Positions 11,218-18,212 of a DNA stretch of 45,138 nt are shown piece after piece; the stretch's first letter is position 1; every line of letters begins with the position of its first letter. The translations under genes and the position numbers were made by a program. The notes beneath the pieces are model-generated. The model was not told the origin of the DNA. It saw only the letters and a program-made list of their open reading frames with translations, and did no database searches. The stretch is from the NCBI RefSeq assembly GCF_016863135.1, contig NZ_BOOH01000073.1, positions 1 to 45,138 of the forward strand, read 5' to 3'. Source of the DNA: Planobispora longispora. GTDB taxonomy: Bacteria > Actinomycetota > Actinomycetes > Streptosporangiales > Streptosporangiaceae.

Positions 11218-12996
11218 TCAGCCTCCCTCGTCTACGGCCGCCGCCCCGACGGCGGATCCTGCGGTGAGTCCCGCGGCGAGCCCGGGGGTGAGTTCCGCGT
11301 GGACGATCGGGAGCAGTCCGGACACCATCAGCTCGCGGGTGCGGGAACGCTGGATCTTGCCGCTGGTGGTCTTGCCCACCCCGCCGCGATCGACCAGCAC
11401 CGTGCTCATGGACGGCACCCCGAACGCGCGGGCCAGCTCACCCTGGACCGTGCGCGCGAGGTCGGCGGCGGAGGTGCCCCCCAGGCGCTGCTCCCTGACC
11501 TCCTGCACCACCACCACGTGCTCCCCGGACGCCTCGACGCCGAAGGCCGCGGCGGCGCCCAGCGCCGGGTGCACCTCCCGGGCGGCCTCCTCCAGGTCCT
11601 GCGGGTAGAGGTTGCGCCCGTTGACGATGACGACGTCCTTGATCCGGCCGGTGACGTAGAGCTCGCCGTCCAGCAGGAAGCCGAGGTCGCCGGTGCGCAG
11701 GTACGGCCCGTCGCCGCCGGCCGTACGGCCCGCGAAGGCGTCGCGGGTGGCCTCCTCACGCTGCCAGTAGCCGCGGGCGACGCTCCCGCCGCGCACCCAG
11801 ATCTCGCCGACCCGTCCCTCGCCGAGCGGCTCGCGGCTGTCGGGATCGACGATCTCCACGGTCATGGTGATCGGCCTGCCGCAGCCCACCAGCTCGACGC
11901 CGCCCCCCGCCCCGCCGTCGGCCGGGACGACCGGGACCGCCTCGTGCCGCTCCAGCGCCTCGGCGTCGAAGCGGCGGACCAGCGGTCCCTGCCCCAGCGG
12001 GGTGGCGGTGATCACCAGGGTCGCCTCGGCCATGCCGTACGCCGGGGCCCAGGCCTTCTCGCTGAAGCCGGCGGGCCCGAAGCGGCGGACCATGGTCCGC
12101 AGCGTGCTGGGGCGGATCGGCTCGGCCCCGTTGAGCGCGAACTTCAGGCTCGACAGGTCGAGCCCGGCGATCTGGGCGTCGGTGACCCGGGCGGCGCACC
12201 ACTCGTAGGCGAAGTTGGGCGCGACGATGTAGCCCGCCCGGTAGCGGCTGATCATCTCCAGCCAGAGCGCCGGGCGCATGACGAAGGAGATCGGCGAGGC
12301 GAAGTACAGGTCGCCGCCGGCGTAGATCGGCTGGAGCAGCATGCCGATGAGGCCCATGTCGTGGTAGTGCGGCAGCCAGCCGACCCCGACGCCCTCCTCG
12401 GGAGAGCCGATGGCCCGCCAGATCTCGTTCTCGTTGTGGAGCAGGTTGGCGTGGGTGAGCATGACGCCGCGCGGCTCGCTGGTGGAGCCGGAGGTGTACT
12501 GCATGTAGGCGAGGGTGTCCGGCCCGATCTCCGGCTCGGTCCACGCGCCGGGGTCCGGCAGATCGAGGGCGTCGGTCGCCACGCACTCGACCGTGCCGTC
12601 GAGGCCGACCTCGCGCAGCCAGGCGGCGAGCATGTCGCGGTTGGCCGCGTCGGTCAGCACCAGCCGCACGTCGGCGTCCTTGATGATCCCCTCGGCACGT
12701 TCCAGGGCGCGGGGATCGGTCTGCGGGAGCGGGGAGGGCACCGCGACGGTCCGGGCGTACAGGCAGCCGAGGAAGGCCGTCAGGAACTCCAGCCCGGCGG
12801 GGTGGAGCAGCAGCGCCGTCTGGTCCTCCATCCGCCGCCCGGCCAGCCACGCGGCCGTCGACCTGGCCCGGTCGTCGACCTCGGCGAAGGTCAGGCGCCG
12901 CTCGGCGAGCTCCCCCCTGCGGTCTTCCACGAAGGTGTAGGACAGCTTGTGCCCGTGCCTCTCGGCCTGTGCGCGCACCCGTTGCACAAAGGACAT
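11218..12996 (-). CDS. Fatty acyl-AMP ligase (FAAL)
   Basis: Activates a fatty acid as acyl-adenylate and loads it on an ACP rather than on CoA. The 592-aa protein has the adenylation core YTSGSTSEPRGVMLTHANLL, the FAAL-typical LPHYHDMGLIGMLLQPIYAGG region, the YGMAEATL motif, and a C-terminal GRNLYPQDLEEAAREVHP segment. This pattern fits FadD32/DptE-like FAALs better than aryl-acid ligases such as DhbE. ATG 12996 is chosen because GGGAG lies eight bases upstream; a longer in-frame start at 13032 lacks this. It is the first gene of the FAAL-ACP-MMPL-NRPS operon and diverges from the cation transporter gene across an iron box. Confidence 0.93.
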   Translation of the reverse strand: MSFVQRVRAQAERHGHKLSYTFVEDRRGELAERRLTFAEVDDRARSTAAWLAGRRMEDQTALLLHPAGLEFLTAFLGCLYARTVAVPSPLPQTDPRALERAEGIIKDADVRLVLTDAANRDMLAAWLREVGLDGTVECVATDALDLPDPGAWTEPEIGPDTLAYMQYTSGSTSEPRGVMLTHANLLHNENEIWRAIGSPEEGVGVGWLPHYHDMGLIGMLLQPIYAGGDLYFASPISFVMRPALWLEMISRYRAGYIVAPNFAYEWCAARVTDAQIAGLDLSSLKFALNGAEPIRPSTLRTMVRRFGPAGFSEKAWAPAYGMAEATLVITATPLGQGPLVRRFDAEALERHEAVPVVPADGGAGGGVELVGCGRPITMTVEIVDPDSREPLGEGRVGEIWVRGGSVARGYWQREEATRDAFAGRTAGGDGPYLRTGDLGFLLDGELYVTGRIKDVVIVNGRNLYPQDLEEAAREVHPALGAAAAFGVEASGEHVVVVQEVREQRLGGTSAADLARTVQGELARAFGVPSMSTVLVDRGGVGKTTSGKIQRSRTRELMVSGLLPIVHAELTPGLAAGLTAGSAVGAAAVDEGG

Positions 12997-13146
12997 GTGG
13001 TCATCTCCCGCGACGGCAAGACACCTCAACATAAGAGGATCGATCAGCCGGTCACAGCTCTGGACCGCACAACCCCTCGGCAGGTTTTACGCCGAAATTT
13101 AGTATCTTTCCCGTCTCGCGCCACCCGGGATGGGAACTCCTAGATC

Positions 13147-13176
13147 TTGTCACGTTAGGCTAGCCTTGCTTAACAT
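13147..13176 (+). promoter_or_regulatory. Candidate promoter of the cation transporter gene
   Basis: TTGTCA at 13147-13152 is followed after 17 bp by TTAACA at 13170-13175 (or TAACAT, 18 bp). This is a reasonable vegetative-type -35/-10 pair ending about 27 bp before the ATG at 13203. The iron box lies in its spacer. A short or nearly absent leader would explain the weak ribosome binding site of the downstream gene. Confidence 0.4.
13155..13173. promoter_or_regulatory. Iron box (IdeR/DmdR/DtxR-type operator)
   Basis: The 19-bp sequence TTAGGCTAGCCTTGCTTAA matches about 15 of 19 positions of the IdeR/DmdR consensus (TTAGGTTAGSCTAACCTAA) and keeps both outer half-site ends. It lies between the FAAL start (12996) and the divergent CDF start (13203), inside the candidate CDF promoter and about 160 bp upstream of the FAAL start. 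Iron-loaded DtxR-family repressors bind such sites, so one or both transcripts should rise when iron is scarce. The match was made by eye. Confidence 0.6.
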
Positions 13177-13202
13177 CTGAGCAACTGTTCAAGTGTTGCA
13201 GA

Positions 13203-14177
13203 ATGGATCTTGTGATGGGACACGGACACGGCCACGGGCACGGCGCGGGGCTCGGCGGGAGTCACCTGGGGAGTCACGGCTCCGGTCACCCCGCGCGGGC
13301 CGACCGCCGCTACCTCGCGGGGGCGCTCGCCCTGCTGGTCGTCTTCATGGCGGCGGAGGTCGTCGTCGGGATCATCGCCAACTCCATCGCATTGATCTCC
13401 GACGCGGGCCACATGCTCACCGACGCCGCCTCCATCGTGCTGGCGCTGATCGCGATGAGCATGGCGGCCCGTCCCGCCCGGGGCGCCTACACCTTCGGCT
13501 ACAAGCGCGCCGAGATCCTGTCGGCCGCGATCAACGGCCTGACCTTCGTGCTCCTGGTGGTCTACTTCGTCTACGAGGGGGTCCGGCGGCTCGTCGAGCC
13601 TCCGGAGGTGGAGGGCGTGCTCGTCTTCGGCACGGCGCTCGCCGGGATCGCCGTCAACGCGGGCGCCGCCTGGCTCATCGCCAGGGCCGACCGGAGCAGC
13701 CTCAACGTCGAGGGCGCGTTCCAGCACATCCTCAACGACATGTACGCCTTCATCGCCACCGCGGTCGCCGGCGCGGTCGTCTGGCTCACCGGCTGGGGCC
13801 GGGCCGACGCGATCGCCGCCCTCGTCGTGGCGGCCCTGATGGCCAAGGCGGCGTACGGCCTGCTGCGCGACGCCGGGCGCATCCTGTTCGAGGCGGCGCC
13901 CGCCGGACTGGAACCCCTCGAGATAGGCACCGCGATCACCGGCCACCCCGAGGTCACCGCCGTCGAGGACCTGCACGTGTGGACCGTGACGAGCGGGTTC
14001 CCCGCGCTGTCCGCGCACGTGGTCGTCAAGCCCGGCGGCGACTGCCACCGCATCCGCCGGGAGGTGGCCGAGCTGCTGCACGAACGCTTCCACATCGACC
14101 ACACCACGCTCCAGGTCGACCACGTGCCCGGTGTGTCCGGCGGGCCCGGCTCGGCCTGCCGGATCACCATCGCCTGA
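13203..14177 (+). CDS. Cation diffusion facilitator family metal efflux transporter
   Basis: A 324-aa CzcD/ZitB-type exporter that moves divalent cations (usually Zn, also Co, Cd or Fe) out of the cytoplasm against protons. It has a His-Gly-rich N terminus (GHGHGHGHGAG then HLGSHGSGH). The paired metal-site motifs are SDAGHMLTDAAS in TM2 and HILNDMYAF in TM5. Six helices precede a cytoplasmic C-terminal domain ending in HIDHTTLQVDH. ATG 13203 is used; ATG 13215 (MGHGHGHG) is equally possible because neither has a clear Shine-Dalgarno sequence. An iron box sits in its promoter, so it is probably controlled together with the acyl-peptide operon. The metal cannot be read from sequence. Confidence 0.95.
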   Translation: MDLVMGHGHGHGHGAGLGGSHLGSHGSGHPARADRRYLAGALALLVVFMAAEVVVGIIANSIALISDAGHMLTDAASIVLALIAMSMAARPARGAYTFGYKRAEILSAAINGLTFVLLVVYFVYEGVRRLVEPPEVEGVLVFGTALAGIAVNAGAAWLIARADRSSLNVEGAFQHILNDMYAFIATAVAGAVVWLTGWGRADAIAALVVAALMAKAAYGLLRDAGRILFEAAPAGLEPLEIGTAITGHPEVTAVEDLHVWTVTSGFPALSAHVVVKPGGDCHRIRREVAELLHERFHIDHTTLQVDHVPGVSGGPGSACRITIA

Positions 14178-14254
14178 TCGCCGTCGCCTGATCGCCATCG
14201 CCGGGCTCGCGCCGTCCGGCGGGAAAGCTCCGGGCGGCCGGGACCGGATGACCG

Positions 14255-14280
14255 CCCGCCGCCCGGCGCCTGGCGGCGGG
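14255..14280. terminator. Hairpin between convergent genes
   Basis: CCCGCCGCC (14255-14263) pairs perfectly with GGCGGCGGG (14272-14280) around an 8-nt loop. It lies between the 3' ends of the convergent CDF and TetR genes, so it could end both transcripts. There is no T tract. Confidence 0.45.
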
Positions 14281-14293
14281 GCGACCGGAGGGG

Positions 14294-14854
14294 CTAGACC
14301 TCCAGGCACACCTCGAAGATCCGGGTCAGCCGCGCCACCACGGCGTCATGGGAGGGCGAGCCCAGCTCCTCGGGGGTGAAGAGCTGGCGGAGCGTCCCCG
14401 TCCCGGTGATGAGCGCGGTGGCCACCGCCGCCCGCAGCTGGGCGTCCTCTCCGGGCAACAGCGCGGCGAGCGGCTCCATGATCGCCGAATTGACCCGGTC
14501 CCTGATGATGCCGTGGATCTCCGGGCTGGCCGACGACCGGTTCAGCGCCGTCATCACCGGACTGGCCCAGTCGGAGCGGAACCGCTCGGCGACGTACTCG
14601 GCCAGGCGCCGGGGCAGCTCCTCCCGGGGGCCGTCCAGCACGCCGGGGAAGCGCCCCTGCATGGCGAGCACCTCGGCGAACAGCTCCCGCTTGCTGCCGA
14701 AGTAGCGGTTGATCAGCGCGATGTTGGCGCCCGCCTCGGCGGCGATCAGGCGCATCGTCACATGGTCGTATCCGAGCTCGGCGAACAGACCTCGCGCGGC
14801 GTCGAGAATGCGCTGCCGGGTGCCTTCCCGGTCGCGGCGCCGTACCCCTTCCAT
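14294..14854 (-). CDS. TetR/AcrR-family transcriptional regulator
   Basis: A 186-aa dimeric repressor. The N-terminal helix-turn-helix is canonical: RQRILDAARGLFAELGY, then MRLIAAEAGANIALINRYFGSK. The C-terminal part is a helical ligand-binding domain typical of the family. The gene is divergent from the drug-type MFS transporter at 14936, with 81 bp between starts and an imperfect palindrome there. The usual arrangement is repression of the transporter and of itself, relieved when a transported compound binds the C-terminal domain. ATG 14854 begins the reading MEGVRRRDREGTRQRI. Confidence 0.92.
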   Translation of the reverse strand: MEGVRRRDREGTRQRILDAARGLFAELGYDHVTMRLIAAEAGANIALINRYFGSKRELFAEVLAMQGRFPGVLDGPREELPRRLAEYVAERFRSDWASPVMTALNRSSASPEIHGIIRDRVNSAIMEPLAALLPGEDAQLRAAVATALITGTGTLRQLFTPEELGSPSHDAVVARLTRIFEVCLEV

Positions 14855-14880
14855 TCGCCCGATCCTTCCAGGTTTGACGA

Positions 14881-14898
14881 AGTAAACACGCGTCTACT
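14881..14898. promoter_or_regulatory. Candidate TetR operator
   Basis: AGTAAACACGCGTCTACT is an 18-bp imperfect palindrome: 14 of 18 positions are symmetric and mismatches fall at mirrored positions. It lies between the divergent TetR (start 14854) and MFS (start 14936) genes. TetR-family proteins generally bind palindromes of this size in such gaps. Binding by the adjacent regulator is inferred. Confidence 0.55.
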
Positions 14899-14935
14899 AA
14901 CTTGTATGCATCGTACATGTATTGGGGGATGGTCC

Positions 14936-16564
14936 ATGGTGACCGGACAGAAGGCCGAGGCCCGGATCGGAGCCGGGGCCGAAGCCGGGGTCGAGGCGAC
15001 GCCGCGCTTCACGCACAAGCAGGTGATGGAGATCATGGTCGGGCTCATGCTCGCCATGCTCACGTCGATGATCTCGACGTCCGTGGTGGGCACCGCGCTG
15101 CCGACGATCGTCGGTTCGCTCGGCGGCCAGGAACAGCTCGCCTGGGTGGCCAGCGCGACCCTGCTCACCATGACCGCCTCCACCCCGCTCTGGGGCAAGC
15201 TCTCCGACCTCTACGGCCGCAAGCTCATGTTCCAGACCTCGCTGGTGGTCTTCGTGGTCTCCTCGGTCGCGGCCGGGTTCGCCCAGGACATGGGCCAGCT
15301 CATCGCCGCACGGGCCGTGCAGGGCATCGGCGCCGGCGGGCTCGCCGCGCTGCCGCAGATCATCCTCGGCGACGTCGTCGAGCCCCGCGAGCGCGGCCGC
15401 TACGGCGGTTACATGGGCGCGGTCTTCGGCGTCTCCACCGTGACCGGGCCGCTGCTCGGCGGCTTCATCGTCGACAACCTCTCCTGGCGCTGGACGTTCT
15501 GGATCTGCGTGCCGCTGGCCCTGGTCGCGTTCGTCGTCATCCAGAAGGTGCTCAAGCTGCCCTTCGTCCGCCGCGAGGCCAAGGTCGACTGGTGGGGCGC
15601 CACCTTCATCACCGGCGGCACCACCGCCCTCATGCTGCTGCTCTCCCTGGGCGGCCAGCAGTTCGACTGGAACTCCTCCTGGACCTACGGCCTGGGCGCG
15701 CTCAGCCTGGTGATGTTCGGCCTGGCCGTGGTCGCCGAGCGCCGGGCCGCCGACCCGATCCTGCCGCCCCGCCTGTTCGGCAACGGCACCTTCGTGCTCT
15801 CCAGCCTCTCCTCGCTGCTCGTCGGCGTCGCGATGTTCGGCGCGATGATGTTCCTCCCGCAGTACCTGCAGATCGTCAAGGGCATGAGCCCCTCCGGCTC
15901 CGGCCTGATGACCCTGCCCCTGGTCTTCGGCCTGCTCGTCTCCTCCATCGTGGTCGGCAGACTGGTCAGCAGGACCGGCCGCTGGAAGGCCTACCCGATC
16001 GCGGGCATGGTTCTGGTCGCGGTCGGCCTCTACCTGCTCTCCCAGCTGCACGTCGACAGCTCGCTGGTCGCGATCGGCCTGGACATCACGGTGCTCGGCA
16101 TCGGCCTCGGCGCCGCCATGCAGATGCTCGTCCTGGCCGCGCAGAACGCCTCACCCCGCACCGACCTGGCCGTCACCACCTCGGGCGTCACGTTCTTCCG
16201 CTCCCTGGGCGGCGCGGTCGGCGTGGCCGCCTTCGGCGCCATCCTCAGCAACCGGCTCAGCTCCGAGCTGGTCTCCCTGGCCAGGGCCGCGAACCTGCCG
16301 CCCACCGGCGGCGCGACCCCCGGCCTCGGCTCCCCCGAGGCGATCCGGCACCTTCCCGCCCCGGTGCTGGACGTGGTCCTGGAGGCCTTCACCCGGGCCA
16401 TCCAGACCGTCTTCCTGGTCGGCGTCCCGATCGCGATCCTGGGCGCGGTCGCCGCCCTGTTCCTGAAGGAGATCCCGCTGCGCTCCTCCCACGCCCCGCA
16501 GGCCGCCGAGACCTCGGAGACGCCGAAGACCGTGGAGGCCGCCCCGGCCGGTCCGGTCGTCTGA
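14936..16564 (+). CDS. MFS transporter, DHA2 (14-helix EmrB/QacA-type) drug exporter
   Basis: A 542-aa proton-coupled exporter in the cytoplasmic membrane. TM1 begins near residue 30 (VMEIMVGLMLAMLTSMISTSVVGTALPTI). The loop motif GKLSDLYGRKLMF (motif A) and the antiporter region GGYMGAVFGVSTVTGPLLGGFI (motif C) are present, followed by helices to residue ~520 and a Thr/Pro/Ala tail. The start at 14936 has GGGGGA about seven bases upstream; an upstream ATG at 14906 is in frame but lacks this. It is divergent from, and probably repressed by, the TetR gene. The substrate is unknown. Confidence 0.93.
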   Translation: MVTGQKAEARIGAGAEAGVEATPRFTHKQVMEIMVGLMLAMLTSMISTSVVGTALPTIVGSLGGQEQLAWVASATLLTMTASTPLWGKLSDLYGRKLMFQTSLVVFVVSSVAAGFAQDMGQLIAARAVQGIGAGGLAALPQIILGDVVEPRERGRYGGYMGAVFGVSTVTGPLLGGFIVDNLSWRWTFWICVPLALVAFVVIQKVLKLPFVRREAKVDWWGATFITGGTTALMLLLSLGGQQFDWNSSWTYGLGALSLVMFGLAVVAERRAADPILPPRLFGNGTFVLSSLSSLLVGVAMFGAMMFLPQYLQIVKGMSPSGSGLMTLPLVFGLLVSSIVVGRLVSRTGRWKAYPIAGMVLVAVGLYLLSQLHVDSSLVAIGLDITVLGIGLGAAMQMLVLAAQNASPRTDLAVTTSGVTFFRSLGGAVGVAAFGAILSNRLSSELVSLARAANLPPTGGATPGLGSPEAIRHLPAPVLDVVLEAFTRAIQTVFLVGVPIAILGAVAALFLKEIPLRSSHAPQAAETSETPKTVEAAPAGPVV

Positions 16565-16600
16565 CACCGCCCGAACGCTCGTCCCCACCGGCCATCCCCC

Positions 16601-16637
16601 GCCCGGGACCGGAATCGCCCCCGGTCCCGGGCATTTT
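16601..16637 (+). terminator. Strong rho-independent-type terminator
   Basis: GCCCGGGACCGG (16601-16612) pairs with CCGGTCCCGGGC (16621-16632) over 12 perfect base pairs with an 8-nt loop, then ATTTTC. It stands 36 bp after the MFS stop codon. Confidence 0.85.
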
Positions 16638-16646
16638 CATGTACGG

Positions 16647-16697
16647 CGCCGCTTCATGCACGACGCCGCTTCATGCACGACGCCGCTTCATGCACGA
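16647..16697 (+). repeat. 17-bp tandem repeat, three exact copies
   Basis: The unit CGCCGCTTCATGCACGA occurs at 16647-16663, 16664-16680 and 16681-16697, all identical. A degenerate copy (about 11 of 17) precedes it at 16630-16646. It lies between the MFS terminator and the broken ArsR remnant, where the missing 5' part of that gene would be expected. Confidence 0.95.
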
Positions 16698-16712
16698 CGC
16701 TAAGAATCAGCG

Positions 16713-16947
16713 ATGGTTTATATAAGCGAAGGCCGGTATAGTCTACGCTGTCGGGCCCGAGCCGCTGAGCGAGGTCGACGCGTGGCTGGACCGGTTTCGC
16801 CGGTTCTGGGAACAACGCCTCGACGCCCTGGGAACCGAGCCGGCCCGGGGCAGGCGTGCACGCCACCCGGCCGGTGGGGAACCCATCCGACCTGCCGGGC
16901 CCGGCTCCGACACGGGCAAGACCGATGCGCCGCCGAAAGGGACATGA
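16713..16947 (+). pseudogene. 3' remnant of an ArsR-family regulator
   Basis: From 16741 the frame reads YAVGPEPLSEVDAWLDRF and then RRFWEQRLDALGTEPARGRR, the characteristic C-terminal end of ArsR regulators found with SRPBCC/AHSA1 genes. The preceding EGRYSL (16725-16742), which would normally continue into it, is in a different frame, so a frameshift lies near 16740. The helix-turn-helix half is absent; terminator and tandem repeats occupy its place. The remnant's TGA (16945-16947) is one base before the SRPBCC ATG, as in intact ArsR-SRPBCC operons. The remnant is probably non-functional. Confidence 0.6.
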
Positions 16948-16948
16948 C

Positions 16949-17593
16949 ATGAAAGATGTTCTCGACGAGCTGGCTGCCGTGCGCCGGGCGATGGGCACCG
17001 GCAGCGTGCCCGCCGGCGAGGCGTACACCATCGAGCTGCGACGTCGATACGACGCGGAGATCGATGACGTCTGGGACGCCGTCACCAGTCCCGAGCGGCT
17101 GCAGCGCTGGTTCAAGCCGGTCACCGGGGACCTTCGGCTCGGCGGAAAGTTCGCGTTGGACGGCGGTGAGCACGGCGAGATCCTCCGGTGTGAGCCGCCG
17201 CGCCTGCTGAAGGTGTCCTGGCTCTACGGACCGGACGCCGACGCCTGGCCCGGCACCAGCGAGGTGGAAGTCCGCCTGACCGCGGGCCCGGCCGGCGGCA
17301 CCGAGTTCGAGCTGATCCACGCAGCGGTCGTCGGGGAGCCCTTGTTCCCGACCTACGGCCCCGGCGCCGGAGGCGTCGGCTGGGACCTGACCCTCCTCGC
17401 CCTGGGGCGGCTCCTGGCCGGCAGCGAGACCATCGATCACGAGGAGTTCGAGAAGTCGCCCGAAGGACGGGAATTCGGCCGCCGTAGCGCCGCGGCCTGG
17501 GGCCGGGCCCACCTGGCCGCCGGTGGCGAACCGGAGCACGTCGCGGCCGCGGTCGAGGCCACCACCAAGTTCTACGTACCCGACCCGACCTGA
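16949..17593 (+). CDS. SRPBCC (AHSA1/START-like) family protein
   Basis: A 214-aa protein with the helix-grip fold used to bind hydrophobic ligands. Visible family features are YTIELRRRYDAEIDDVWDAV, the TSPERLQRWFKPVTGDLRLGGKF segment, and the GTEFELIHAAV strand. ATG 16949 is chosen because GGGAC precedes it and the domain follows after about 25 residues; longer upstream frames read through the ArsR remnant. In many actinomycetes the upstream ArsR regulator controls this gene, but here that regulator is broken, so control may be lost. The ligand is unknown. Confidence 0.88.
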   Translation: MKDVLDELAAVRRAMGTGSVPAGEAYTIELRRRYDAEIDDVWDAVTSPERLQRWFKPVTGDLRLGGKFALDGGEHGEILRCEPPRLLKVSWLYGPDADAWPGTSEVEVRLTAGPAGGTEFELIHAAVVGEPLFPTYGPGAGGVGWDLTLLALGRLLAGSETIDHEEFEKSPEGREFGRRSAAAWGRAHLAAGGEPEHVAAAVEATTKFYVPDPT

Positions 17594-17692
17594 CACTCCT
17601 GCCGCGGTGGACTGGCCGGCCTCCTCGGCGCTCACGACGAGCAGGGACTGCAGCGAGTCGTCCCACACCTACGGGGAAAAGAGCGGTACCCC

Positions 17693-18184
17693 ATGAAGTA
17701 CACCGTCTCGATCGAGATCGCCCTGCCCCGGGAGAGGGTGGTCCAGCTGCTCGCCGACCCGGCGCACCTGCCGAAGTGGCTGCGGGGCCTGGTTCTGCAC
17801 GAGCCGCTGAGCGGGGTGCACGGGCAGGTCGGCACCAAGTCGCGGGTCGTGATGCAGACGGGGCGGCAGAAGATGGAGGGCATCGAGACCATCACCCGCC
17901 GGGAACCGGCAGACCTGCACGGGATCCCGAAAGAAAGCGTCGTCCACTTCGACCGCGAGATCGTCGGCGGGGGCATGTGGAGCGCCGGGCGCGAACGGCT
18001 GACCGAAGCCGGCCCGGAGACGACGCTCTGGGTGAGCGAGAACGAATACCGGTTCGGCGGCCTGCTGATGCGGCTGGTGGGGCTCCTGATGCCCGGCGCC
18101 TTCCGCAAGCAGTCGCTACAGCACATGCAGGACTTCAAGCGTTTCGCCGAGCAGGGCAAGGACGTCCGCGAAGAGACGGACTGA
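17693..18184 (+). CDS. SRPBCC family protein (polyketide cyclase/dehydrase-like)
   Basis: A 163-aa ligand-binding-fold protein: MKYTVSIEIALPRERVVQLL, DPAHLPKWLRGL, then strands to TTLWVSENEYRFGG and a long C-terminal helix (QSLQHMQDFKRFAEQ). GGGGAAAAGAG lies about ten bases before the ATG. It stands 99 bp after the first SRPBCC gene in the same direction and ends in a strong hairpin. No active-site residues assign a reaction, so a binding or lipid-transfer role is as likely as catalysis. Confidence 0.88.
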   Translation: MKYTVSIEIALPRERVVQLLADPAHLPKWLRGLVLHEPLSGVHGQVGTKSRVVMQTGRQKMEGIETITRREPADLHGIPKESVVHFDREIVGGGMWSAGRERLTEAGPETTLWVSENEYRFGGLLMRLVGLLMPGAFRKQSLQHMQDFKRFAEQGKDVREETD

Positions 18185-18212
18185 CGTGCCGTCACGCTCG
18201 GCGACGGCACGT
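18184..18212 (+). terminator. Terminator-like hairpin after the SRPBCC gene
   Basis: ACGTGCCGTC (18184-18193) pairs with GACGGCACGT (18203-18212) over ten perfect base pairs with a 9-nt loop. It begins at the last base of the SRPBCC stop codon. No T tract follows. Confidence 0.6.

Noticed and set aside
1-13000. Identification as an isonitrile lipopeptide cluster
   Set aside because: FAAL, ACP and NRPS fit, but the iron/2-oxoglutarate oxidase and thioesterase that define those clusters are not in the window; they could lie to the left.
14348-14935. Upstream extension of the MFS frame
   Set aside because: It runs antisense through the TetR gene and has no similarity to transporters; the Shine-Dalgarno sequence and first helix place the start at 14936.
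16647-16697. Tandem repeats considered as a CRISPR array
   Set aside because: Units are 17 bp and directly adjacent with no spacers, and no cas gene is present.
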